A DNA stretch of 6,224 nt from Deltaproteobacteria bacterium (GTDB lineage Bacteria; Desulfobacterota; Desulfobacteria; Desulfobacterales; C00003060): assembly GCA_019309245.1 (NCBI GenBank), contig JAFDGP010000152.1, forward strand, positions 1 through 6,224, given 5' to 3'. The position numbers and the translations under genes are program-made. Shown piece after piece: positions 1 through 5,454 of the stretch (position 1 is the first letter of the stretch; every line of letters starts with the position of its first letter). The notes below the pieces were generated by a model. That model made no database searches and was not told the DNA's origin. It worked only from the letters and a program-made list of their open reading frames with translations.

Positions 1-1370
1 GGAACCCGGTACTTGGGGATGGGGGCCACCTCCAGGGGCCTGACCTGAAGGATGTACAGGGTCCCGTCGGGGTGGATCGCCCACTCGATATCCTGAGGGC
101 CCCCGAAATGGCCTTCCAGTTGTCGGGCGTATGTGTACAAGCGCTCGAGCTCGTCACTGCTCAGGCAAATTTCATCCTGGAGGTTTGCGGGCACCTCTTC
201 TTCGTGAACCGTCCCCTTGGCCGTATCCACCACCAAGCGGGTGTGCTTTTTGCCGGCGGTTTTTTCCAGCACGGCGCCGTCCGCATCGCGGTCCAGCACA
301 ATCGTATCCGGGGGCACCGTGGCGTCCACGGCGTATTGCCCAAGGCCCCAGACCGCACTGATCAGGAGGCGATTTGAATCGGGCTCCTTGGGGTCCATGG
401 TATAACAAATGCCTGCGGCCCTCGCGGGTACCATCTCCAGGGCCAACACGGCCATCGCGGTTTCCGGGCCGAAAGGGATCCCTTTGGCCAACCGGTACCG
501 GACAGCCCGTTCTGAATACAGGCCGGCACAGACCTCCTTATAGGCATCCAGGACTTTTGAGGGGGGCACATTGAGAATGGTTTGATACTGTCCGGCAAAC
601 GAGTGCTGGCCGCCGTCTTCGCCGATGGCGCTGCTTCGGACAGCGAAAAAGGAAACGTCCTTGACGTCTTTGAAGGCCTTAACCGCGGCTTCTTCAAGCT
701 CAGGAGGGATACGACCCGAAAGCATGGCATCCCGAATTTCCGTCGAGATCTCCCGAATCCTGTCGGAATCGTCCAGCGTGAGCCCTGCCGTGAGCGTGCC
801 GACCCGTTCGTCCAGATCGTTTTCGGCCATGAATTCTCTGAAGGCCAGGGTGGAGAACGCCATGCCTTTTGGAACCGAGAGGTTCAGGATATTTTTTGCC
901 TCCCCCAGCTTTGCTGCTTTGTCGCCGAGCTCGCCTGCCAACAGGACGCTGACCTGGTCCAGGCTGTAGAGCAACTGTGGGGCGCCGATGGCCTGGGTTT
1001 GCATTTTGGTTTCTATTTCTTTTTTCAAGCGCTTCGCTACCGGTAGCAACCAGTCATATTTTTGCGGTGACATCCGGTTCAACGCGGTCACAAGACGGAC
1101 AATCCGATCCAGCAGCCTTGAGACCTCCCGCCGGAAATCGGAAAAGGGGATCCGGTGGGTATGAACCTTTTTCTGGAGCTCGCTCAGAATGGTGAGCACC
1201 ACGTTGTTTTCGGCCAGTATATCGTTAAATCGCGCATATCGTTCCTTTAGCTGCTCAAAACCGTCGCTCATAAAAAAACGCACCAGCGCGGCGTCGTACT
1301 CACGGTCGTAATCCTTGAAATCGCTTCTCAGAATGAACGATTTGAGTCTATTAAGAAAAGACGTCGCCAT
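1..1370 (-). CDS. PEP/pyruvate-binding (PEP synthase / PPDK-like) protein, 3' end cut by window edge
   Basis: This is the N-terminal 456 residues of a protein carrying the ATP-grasp nucleotide-binding domain of phosphoenolpyruvate synthase and pyruvate phosphate dikinase. That family moves phosphate between ATP and pyruvate through a phosphohistidine on a later swivelling domain, which lies outside the window. Visible family features are the GDKAAKLGE segment with Lys151, the AVRSSA motif with Arg245 followed by SFAGQYQT, the ISAVWGLGQ segment, and near the edge DIEW (Glu429) with LQVRP (Arg444). These key positions look intact, so the domain is probably active. Residues 1 to about 135 are a charged, mainly helical extension not found in classic PpsA. 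Start: ATG at 1370, with a modest AAGG about 9 nt upstream. Without the C-terminal half I cannot tell PEP synthase from PPDK or a regulatory or other homologue, so no symbol is given. It is transcribed away from the rest of the window. Confidence 0.88.
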   Translation of the reverse strand, partial: MATSFLNRLKSFILRSDFKDYDREYDAALVRFFMSDGFEQLKERYARFNDILAENNVVLTILSELQKKVHTHRIPFSDFRREVSRLLDRIVRLVTALNRMSPQKYDWLLPVAKRLKKEIETKMQTQAIGAPQLLYSLDQVSVLLAGELGDKAAKLGEAKNILNLSVPKGMAFSTLAFREFMAENDLDERVGTLTAGLTLDDSDRIREISTEIRDAMLSGRIPPELEEAAVKAFKDVKDVSFFAVRSSAIGEDGGQHSFAGQYQTILNVPPSKVLDAYKEVCAGLYSERAVRYRLAKGIPFGPETAMAVLALEMVPARAAGICYTMDPKEPDSNRLLISAVWGLGQYAVDATVPPDTIVLDRDADGAVLEKTAGKKHTRLVVDTAKGTVHEEEVPANLQDEICLSSDELERLYTYARQLEGHFGGPQDIEWAIHPDGTLYILQVRPLEVAPIPKYRV

Positions 1371-1443
1371 GAAGTTTTGCCTTGATTTTCCCTGCAATTT
1401 TCAATTTGAAACAATCCAAAAATCGCCACAAACCAAACCCCCT

Positions 1444-1471
1444 GGCTGTTTGTTACCGTTTGAAAACAGCC
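1444..1471. repeat. 8-bp perfect inverted repeat upstream of the PEP/pyruvate-binding gene
   Basis: GGCTGTTT (1444-1451) and AAACAGCC (1464-1471) are perfect reverse complements separated by 12 bases. The element sits 74 bp upstream of the start codon at 1370, so it could be an operator or a hairpin in the mRNA leader. No run of T follows on the minus strand, which argues against an intrinsic terminator for that strand. Confidence 0.5.
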
Positions 1472-1490
1472 CGTTTCTTAGGGATTTTTC

Positions 1491-1539
1491 CCGGTGTCGT
1501 GTCTTTCCCGGAGACCGGGGAGTCCATGAGTGACACCGG
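1491..1539. repeat. Nested inverted repeats (possible structured element)
   Basis: An outer perfect 8-bp pair, CCGGTGTC (1491-1498) with GACACCGG (1532-1539), encloses an inner perfect 5-bp pair, CCCGG (1507-1511) with CCGGG (1515-1519), which has a 3-base loop. The two stems could stack on either strand. There is no U-tract, so a simple terminator is unlikely. It may be part of the leader of the downstream minus-strand gene. Confidence 0.45.
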
Positions 1540-1569
1540 AAGGCTTTACCATGTTGTTATGAAAAAGAT

Positions 1570-1731
1570 TTAAACTTCAAAAAGATACGTAAAGTACTGA
1601 TATCTGAAACCGACATCCTCCAGCCGTGTGCCAAGATTCCGGAAAATCCCCACGTCCTTGCCGGCCCGGTTCAGCCGCGACTCGGAAACAGGCCTGGCCG
1701 TGGGGCGGTAACACGCAAAAAAAACACACAC
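1570..1731 (-). CDS. Doubtful 53-residue ORF or gene remnant
   Basis: A minus-strand frame from GTG at 1731 to TAA at 1570-1572 encodes 53 residues. The last 40 or so have ordinary protein-like composition, ending in GFRYQYFTYLFEV. An AGAGGG five bases before the GTG could serve as a ribosome binding site. The first 20 or so codons after the poly-T stretch mostly end in G or C, as expected for coding DNA in this genome. Against it, an 8-base T run lies near the start, the frame is closed just upstream by a TAG, and the opposite strand is also open here. I recognise no family. It may be the tail of a decayed gene, a real small gene, or chance. Confidence 0.22.
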   Translation of the reverse strand: MCVFFACYRPTARPVSESRLNRAGKDVGIFRNLGTRLEDVGFRYQYFTYLFEV

Positions 1732-1804
1732 AACAACCCTCTAGGCCACCTTGAGCCGTCGAATTCGTTTCATATTGAACTATATTGCGCCGTAGGCGAT
1801 GCCC

Positions 1805-1816
1805 CACACCGGTGTG
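1805..1816. repeat. 12-bp perfect palindrome
   Basis: CACACCGGTGTG reads the same on both strands. It lies about 145 bp beyond the stop of the usp gene. It could be a protein-binding site, but nothing nearby says for what. Confidence 0.3.
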
Positions 1817-1959
1817 TGAAGCGCAATGAGTCCCTGACTACGAATCAGGAAATCTCACCCTAAACGACCGTGATGCCATTGCACCCACGGCCCCCTTTTT
1901 CTCTTGGCCCGTTGCGAGGGGAATCCTCTGACCCAGTGCCATGACAGGAAGGCCACCCT

Positions 1960-2469
1960 CTATCCCTGCATGGTGACCATGGGCGTGGGCAGGTGTCGCT
2001 TGATCACTGCCAGGACATCGCGTTTTTTGGATGACGAACCGTGCAAGCCGGTCTCGGGGGACTCGGCGCCGTCGTAGACCGTCAGGACCACATCCCGATG
2101 TTGACGCACATAGCGAACAATTTCTTTTTCCGCTTGCCCTGATGTCATGGTAAGCCGGCACGGTACGCCCGCCTTTTCAGATTCGGGCAGCAATGCGTTC
2201 ATATTTTTTCTCGCCTGAATCATCATGTCCTTGGCCGTCTCGTGATCTCCCGCCTCGGCAAACGTGACAGCGGTCATGGAATCTTCAAGAAATCGCCTCG
2301 CCCGTCGGGCTTTTTGGCGGATCTTGCTCAGGTACTCGCCATACCGCCTCGCCTCGATGACCTGCAGCACGCACAACTCTGCCTTCAGTCGCTGGCAGAG
2401 CTGTACGGCGTAGCTGAACATTTTGCGGTTCGGGGTGACCCCGTTGATGGCCAGAAGGACCTTTTCCAT
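1960..2469 (-). CDS. Divergent universal stress protein (UspA-like)
   Basis: A 169-residue cytoplasmic protein with the fold pattern of the universal stress protein family. It has a beta-strand start (MEKVLLAINGVTPNRK, 1-16), an amphipathic helix (17-30), a second strand (ELCVLQVIE, 31-39) and a C-terminal strand preceded by proline (PTPMVTMQ). The ATP-binding signature of ATP-binding Usps, G-x2-G-x9-G(S/T), is not recognisable: the corresponding region is DGAESPETGLHGSSS. It is therefore probably a non-ATP-binding or altered member. Residues 61-83, at the likely start of helix 2, match the small protein encoded just upstream (14 of 23 identical). Start: ATG at 2469 with AGGAG (2477-2481) seven bases upstream. 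It is the second gene of an operon, 17 bp after the small gene. Usp proteins usually act in stress adaptation; the specific role is unknown. Confidence 0.82.
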   Translation of the reverse strand: MEKVLLAINGVTPNRKMFSYAVQLCQRLKAELCVLQVIEARRYGEYLSKIRQKARRARRFLEDSMTAVTFAEAGDHETAKDMMIQARKNMNALLPESEKAGVPCRLTMTSGQAEKEIVRYVRQHRDVVLTVYDGAESPETGLHGSSSKKRDVLAVIKRHLPTPMVTMQG

Positions 2470-2476
2470 TGCCAGG

Positions 2477-2481
2477 CTCCT
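2477..2481 (-). promoter_or_regulatory. Ribosome binding site of the usp gene
   Basis: AGGAG on the minus strand with a seven-base spacer to the ATG at 2469. It lies in the 17-bp gap after the stop of the small upstream gene and fixes the usp start. Confidence 0.7.
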
Positions 2482-2486
2482 CGCGT

Positions 2487-2672
2487 CTATGCCCTCAACA
2501 CCGGGCGCTGATCGTTCCTTTGGGTGTTGGTCCGTCTGATACGTTTTTGCACCCTCTTGGCCGACCCGCCTTCGAGCATTTCCAGGGCTGTGTCGTGTTC
2601 GTTGGCTTCGGCAAACGTGACCGCCATCATCAGCCTTTCCAGTTTGTTGGGTTGTCTCTTTTTCTCATTCAT
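2487..2672 (-). CDS. Small basic protein sharing a Usp helix motif
   Basis: A 61-residue protein that begins the usp operon. Residues 11-33 (LERLMMAVTFAEANEH and on) match residues 61-83 of the neighbouring Usp at 14 of 23 positions, including an unbroken AVTFAEA and a shared H-x-TA. The rest has no Usp fold: a short Lys/Arg-rich N-terminus and a strongly basic C-terminus with many Arg and Lys after residue 37. There is no signal peptide or membrane segment. A very strong ribosome binding site, AAGGAGG (2678-2684), precedes the ATG at 2672, and a promoter lies upstream, so I think it is a real gene despite its size. It could be a partner that docks on Usp through the shared segment, a decayed Usp copy, or a nucleic-acid-binding small protein. 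The function is unknown. Confidence 0.7.
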   Translation of the reverse strand: MNEKKRQPNKLERLMMAVTFAEANEHDTALEMLEGGSAKRVQKRIRRTNTQRNDQRPVLRA

Positions 2673-2677
2673 GGCAT

Positions 2678-2684
2678 CCTCCTT
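2678..2684 (-). promoter_or_regulatory. Strong ribosome binding site of the small Usp-motif gene
   Basis: AAGGAGG on the minus strand, five bases before the ATG at 2672. It is a near-perfect match to the 16S rRNA anti-Shine-Dalgarno sequence and is the main support that this 61-codon frame is translated. Confidence 0.75.
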
Positions 2685-2732
2685 ATGGTAATTGGTTTTT
2701 TGTTTCGCCGTGGCTGTTTGTTTATGGTATAC

Positions 2733-2761
2733 AGCATAGGGTATGCCAATATTGCTGTGAA
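2733..2761 (-). promoter_or_regulatory. Overlapping sigma-54-type and sigma-70-type promoter for the usp operon
   Basis: On the minus strand, TTGGCATACCCTATGCT (2749-2733) contains GG (2747-2746) and GC (2735-2734) exactly ten bases apart. The flanking TGGCA and TGCT match the -24/-12 consensus of sigma-54 promoters. In the same place TTCACA (2761-2756), a 17-base spacer and TATGCT (2738-2733) make a plausible sigma-70 promoter. Either would start transcription about 50 bp upstream of the small gene. Repeats 65-200 bp further upstream favour the sigma-54 reading, but sequence alone cannot decide. Confidence 0.5.
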
Positions 2762-2827
2762 GCTCTAACAGCCTGTTTTTGCGTTTATTATTGAAAATTC
2801 GACGTTCTTACTTAAAATGCGCTTAGC

Positions 2828-2928
2828 GTTGCTATTTGCAACAAAAAAGCGTTTTATCCAAATAAAGCTTTTATTGTCAATTAGTTGTATGGCGTTGCAA
2901 AATCGGACTGCCTGTTGCAAAACGCAAT
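2828..2928. repeat. GTTGC/GCAAC repeat cluster (possible activator sites)
   Basis: GTTGC-N5-GCAAC is a perfect dyad at 2828-2842. GTTGC-N5-GCAAT (one mismatch) lies at 2914-2928. A further GTTGCAAAA at 2894-2902 is an exact direct copy of 2914-2922, with a 20-bp period. The cluster lies about 70-190 bp upstream of the -24/-12 signal of the usp operon, where enhancer-binding activators of sigma-54 promoters commonly bind. It is also upstream of the lon promoter, so it may serve either direction. Confidence 0.4.
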
Positions 2929-2982
2929 AGTTTTCGCTTAGCACAGACGTGCTTGATTTAGACACCATCCACCCTAATGAGT

Positions 2983-2996
2983 CGGAATAGATTCCG
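2983..2996. promoter_or_regulatory. Operator-like dyad just upstream of the lon promoter
   Basis: CGGAAT (2983-2988) and ATTCCG (2991-2996) are perfect reverse complements with a two-base spacer, ending three bases before the -35 box of the lon promoter. A second dyad, GATTC-N4-GAATC (3004-3017), sits between the -35 and -10 boxes. Both carry a GATTC-like half, so one regulator could bind both. A third, AGCAC-N4-GTGCT, is at 2940-2953. Confidence 0.45.
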
Positions 2997-2998
2997 GT

Positions 2999-3027
2999 TT
3001 GCCGATTCGCAAGAATCACTTTATAAT
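2999..3027 (+). promoter_or_regulatory. Sigma-70-type promoter for lon
   Basis: TTGCCG (2999-3004, four of six consensus bases), a 17-base spacer and a perfect TATAAT (3022-3027). Transcription would start near 3034, giving lon a leader of about 178 nt. It is the best promoter match in the window. Confidence 0.65.
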
Positions 3028-3100
3028 TCATATGATTGGCCTGATTTCCATGCATCATTGATCCTGAGGGGTTCCAGGGCTAGCTTGAAAAGAGTCGCTT

Positions 3101-3126
3101 CCGGGCCGGTCGGAGTCAGGCCCAGG
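3101..3126 (+). other. GC-rich hairpin in the lon leader
   Basis: CCGGGCC (3101-3107) can pair with GGCCCAGG (3119-3126), giving seven base pairs with one bulged A and an 11-base loop. It lies about 85 nt before the lon start. There is no U-tract. It might affect translation or mRNA stability, or be chance in GC-rich sequence. Confidence 0.25.
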
Positions 3127-3211
3127 TCGGGTTTGGCGGAGCAACAACGCGATCAAACGAGATGAATCCACGGCTCCCTGATCGAATAGAGGTCATATCA
3201 CGGACTTTGCC

Positions 3212-5284
3212 ATGCGAATTTTCAAAAAGCGGCGAGATATAGAGGAGTTGCCTCCTGAACTTGAGGAATTACATGCGGCCGTTGCCGGTGCCTGCATGCC
3301 AGAGTCCGTGGAGAAGGTAGCCCGGAAAGAGCTGGACAAACTGGCCCAGACGAGCCCTTCTTGTGCCGAGTACACCATCGGCATCAATTATCTCCAGTAC
3401 CTCGCCAGCCTTCCGTGGAATCTTGAAACGTCTGACAACCTGGATATGGGCCGTGCGGAGTCGATTCTGGAGGAAGGCCACTACGGGCTCAGAAAGATCA
3501 AGGACCGTATCCTGGAGCATCTGGCGGTCCGGATACTTCGGACCTCCCGGCGGCCGCGTGTTTTGGTGGTGGATGACGAGAAGACGACCCGCCGGAATCT
3601 GGAACACGTCCTTTCAAAAGAAGGGTATGAAGTTTTTACAGCGGCCAACGGAATTGAGGCCACCGGGATGCTGGGCAAGGGCTGTTTCGATGTGATCCTG
3701 ACAGATCTCAAGATGGAAAATGTGGACGGCATCGGCGTCCTGGAAAGAGCCAAGGCCAAAGATCCGGCAACCCAGGTGGTTATTATTACCGGCTATGCTA
3801 CGGTGCCGACCGCGGTGACGGCCATGAAAAAGGGGTCTTACGAATTCCTGGCAAAGCCTCTCAAACTGGATCAAATCCGCGCTACTGTCAAAAATGCCCT
3901 GGCCAAAAAAACGCAGAAACTCCAGTCTCGGGGTCCGGTGCTGTGTTTTGCAGGACCTCCGGGTACGGGCAAGACCTCTTTGGGTATGGCGATTGCCAAG
4001 AGCCTTGAGCGCAAGTTTATCCGGATGTCCCTGGCCGGGCTCAAAGACGAGGCCCAGATCCGGGGACATCGGAGAAGCTATGTGGGGGCCTTGCCGGGCC
4101 GCATCATCCAGGAAATCCGGCGTGCGGAATCTATTAATCCGGTATTCATGCTGGATGAACTTGACAAACTCGGCCAGGACTTCAAAGGAGATCCGGGTTC
4201 CGCGCTGCTCGAAGTCCTGGACCCGGAACAAAATGCGCATTTCATTGACCATTACCTGGATGTTCCTTTTGATCTGTCCCGGGTGATGTTTATCGCCACG
4301 GCCAACACGGTTGACCTGATACCGGGCCCTCTGGTGGACCGGCTCGAGGTTCTGTATCTGTCCGGATATACAGATGCCGAGAAGGAACAAATCGCTTTTC
4401 GATATTTGATCCCTCGTGAAATGGAAGAGGCCGGCCTTGCAAGCTACGCGTTCACCTTTACGCCGGAGGCGGTTCGCAAGATCATCAGGGAATATACCCG
4501 GGAGGCTGGCTTGAGAAACCTGCAGCGCCAAATCGCTGCCTTGTGTCGAAAAACGGCCCGACAGGTCTTAAACAGCGACACGGCGGCGTCGGCCCGGACC
4601 ATCGGGCCCGAACAGGTCGAAGCCATGCTCGGACCCAGAAAATACTACCATGAGATCGCAGAGGCCGTCGACCGGGTGGGCATCGCGACCGGCTTGGCCT
4701 GGACACAGGCCGGCGGCGAGATCATTTTTGTGGAAGCCACCAGGATGAAGGGGAAGGGGAAACTGTTGCTGACCGGATCGCTTGGCAATATCATGAAGGA
4801 GTCGGCCCAGGCCGCCTTGAGTTATATTCGAAGCCATACGGAGCGCTGGCACATCCCGGAGGATTTTTTTGAAACCCACGACATCCACGTGCATGTACCG
4901 GCCGGTGCCACTCCCAAAGACGGTCCGTCAGCGGGTCTGACCATTGCCATCGCCCTGTTGTCGGTTATTACCGGCAGGCCCGCCAGAAGGGAGGTCGCCC
5001 TGAGCGGGGAACTGACCTTGAGTGGCAGAATTCTTCCCGTGGGTGGGATCAAGGAAAAATCCCTGGCTGCGCATCGGGCGGGGGTGACGTGTGTGGTCTT
5101 TCCGAAAAAAAATGAGGCAGATCTTTCTGATATTCCAAAAGAGATTCGAAGTGAGCTGGAAATTGTGACGGTCAACCGACTCGAAAATATCGTTGACCGG
5201 GTACTTAAGCCTCTTGGGAAGCTCAATTCGAATTGCGTGTCACGCGCTGAGAACAATACGGTTTTTTCCAGCAAAAAACTTTAA
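3212..5284 (+). CDS. Lon-type ATP-dependent protease with internal receiver domain, lacking LonN
   Basis: A 690-residue cytoplasmic AAA+ serine protease of the Lon (S16) family with unusual architecture. Residues 1-110 are the helical segment that precedes the ATPase in normal Lon (Glu53-Tyr to Leu67-Pro-Trp, then HYGLRKIKDRILEHLAV). The roughly 200-residue LonN substrate-binding domain is absent. Residues 115-233 are a full response-regulator receiver domain with acidic pair Asp121/Asp122, phosphoacceptor Asp165, Thr193 and Lys215. The AAA+ module follows: Walker A GPPGTGKTS (Lys254), Walker B MLDELDK (Asp315, Glu316), sensor-1 Asn365, arginine finger Arg377 and sensor-2 Arg435. The protease domain has the KDGPSAG serine (Ser573) and the GGIKEK lysine (Lys614), so the catalytic dyad is intact. 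A tail of about 19 residues follows the usual Lon end. The frame is stopped by a TGA upstream, so ATG 3212 is the first ATG; its Shine-Dalgarno is weak. I infer that a histidine kinase controls proteolysis. The canonical lon symbol may mislead. Confidence 0.92.
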   Translation: MRIFKKRRDIEELPPELEELHAAVAGACMPESVEKVARKELDKLAQTSPSCAEYTIGINYLQYLASLPWNLETSDNLDMGRAESILEEGHYGLRKIKDRILEHLAVRILRTSRRPRVLVVDDEKTTRRNLEHVLSKEGYEVFTAANGIEATGMLGKGCFDVILTDLKMENVDGIGVLERAKAKDPATQVVIITGYATVPTAVTAMKKGSYEFLAKPLKLDQIRATVKNALAKKTQKLQSRGPVLCFAGPPGTGKTSLGMAIAKSLERKFIRMSLAGLKDEAQIRGHRRSYVGALPGRIIQEIRRAESINPVFMLDELDKLGQDFKGDPGSALLEVLDPEQNAHFIDHYLDVPFDLSRVMFIATANTVDLIPGPLVDRLEVLYLSGYTDAEKEQIAFRYLIPREMEEAGLASYAFTFTPEAVRKIIREYTREAGLRNLQRQIAALCRKTARQVLNSDTAASARTIGPEQVEAMLGPRKYYHEIAEAVDRVGIATGLAWTQAGGEIIFVEATRMKGKGKLLLTGSLGNIMKESAQAALSYIRSHTERWHIPEDFFETHDIHVHVPAGATPKDGPSAGLTIAIALLSVITGRPARREVALSGELTLSGRILPVGGIKEKSLAAHRAGVTCVVFPKKNEADLSDIPKEIRSELEIVTVNRLENIVDRVLKPLGKLNSNCVSRAENNTVFSSKKL

Positions 5285-5293
5285 AAAATAATC

Positions 5294-5338
5294 ACGAAAG
5301 CACGAAATAGAAAAACATTGCGGCTTTCGCGTTTTCGT
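5294..5338. repeat. Imperfect 14-bp inverted repeat after lon
   Basis: ACGAAAGCACGAAA (5294-5307) and TTTCGCGTTTTCGT (5325-5338) are reverse complements except at two positions, one of which would be a G-U pair in RNA. The 17-base loop is A-rich. It begins nine bases after the lon stop. No T run follows directly, so it is not a textbook terminator, though it could protect the 3' end. CACGAAA-type strings resemble dispersed intergenic repeats seen in some genomes, but I cannot check copy number. Confidence 0.45.
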
Positions 5339-5454
5339 CCCTTGCGCCCTTCGGGCTTGAGAACAGTACATGTTTTCATGATATTTTTTTGGTTCCGACT
5401 CCTTCGGGTTGGGAATTACGGCCTTTCATTCCAGATTTTCTTTCATAAATGAGC

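Larger units (their letters stand above)
1371..1959. other. Long intergenic stretch between two minus-strand genes
   Basis: These 589 bases hold no gene I can name. They contain an 8-bp inverted repeat (1444-1471), a nested inverted repeat (1491-1539), a doubtful short minus-strand ORF (1570-1731) and a 12-bp perfect palindrome (1805-1816). I see no convincing intrinsic terminator for the usp operon that ends at 1960. I also see no clear sigma-70 or -24/-12 promoter for the PEP/pyruvate-binding gene, although its promoter should lie in about 1380-1560. A plus-strand frame is open from about 1535 to 1861, but it has no usable start codon. Confidence 0.6.
2673..3211. other. AT-rich divergent intergenic region with promoters and repeats
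   Basis: This 539-bp stretch separates the leftward small-protein/usp operon from the rightward lon gene. About 2690-3060 is visibly richer in A and T than the genes around it. It carries promoter signals for both directions, several dyads and GTTGC/GCAAC repeats, described separately. The last 150 bp before lon is GC-rich again and forms the lon leader. I see no convincing gene; the 97-codon minus-strand frame at 2765-3058 lies across these control elements and has unusual composition. Confidence 0.6.

Noticed and set aside
582..1046. 154-codon plus-strand ORF across the PEP/pyruvate-binding gene
   Set aside because: It is the antisense of conserved motifs around Arg245 and Lys151, so it is a shadow.
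1620..1720. Possible cobalamin-type riboswitch (GGAAACAGGCCTGGCC resembles a B12 box)
   Set aside because: The remaining conserved blocks and order are absent, and no B12-related gene follows on the plus strand.
1535..1861. Plus-strand open frame of about 109 codons
   Set aside because: It has no ATG, GTG or TTG start near its beginning, and the product is low in hydrophobic patterning. It is more likely chance openness of GC-rich sequence.
1838..2161. 107-codon minus-strand ORF overlapping the end of usp
   Set aside because: It overlaps the usp reading frame in another phase, and the usp frame has the clear fold and ribosome binding site.
2767..2842. Integron attC-like or mobile-element end in the AT-rich region
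   Set aside because: GTTRRRY and RYYYAAC core sites are not both present at the right spacing, and there is no transposase or target duplication.
2765..3058. 97-codon minus-strand ORF
   Set aside because: It overlaps the GTTGC repeats and lon promoter, lies in AT-rich DNA with composition unlike the real genes, has no clear ribosome binding site and resembles no family.
3083..3110. CTTGAAA as a heat-shock sigma-32 -35 box for lon
   Set aside because: No CCCCAT-like -10 follows at a suitable distance, and the TATAAT promoter at 3022 is much better.
3614..4531. 305-codon minus-strand ORF inside lon
   Set aside because: It is antisense to the highly conserved receiver and AAA+ coding region. 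Its composition is that of a complementary-strand shadow and it has no family signature.
5369..5390. CATG-TTTT-CATG followed by a T7 run as a lon terminator
   Set aside because: The stem is only four base pairs and AT-rich, too weak to call an intrinsic terminator with confidence.
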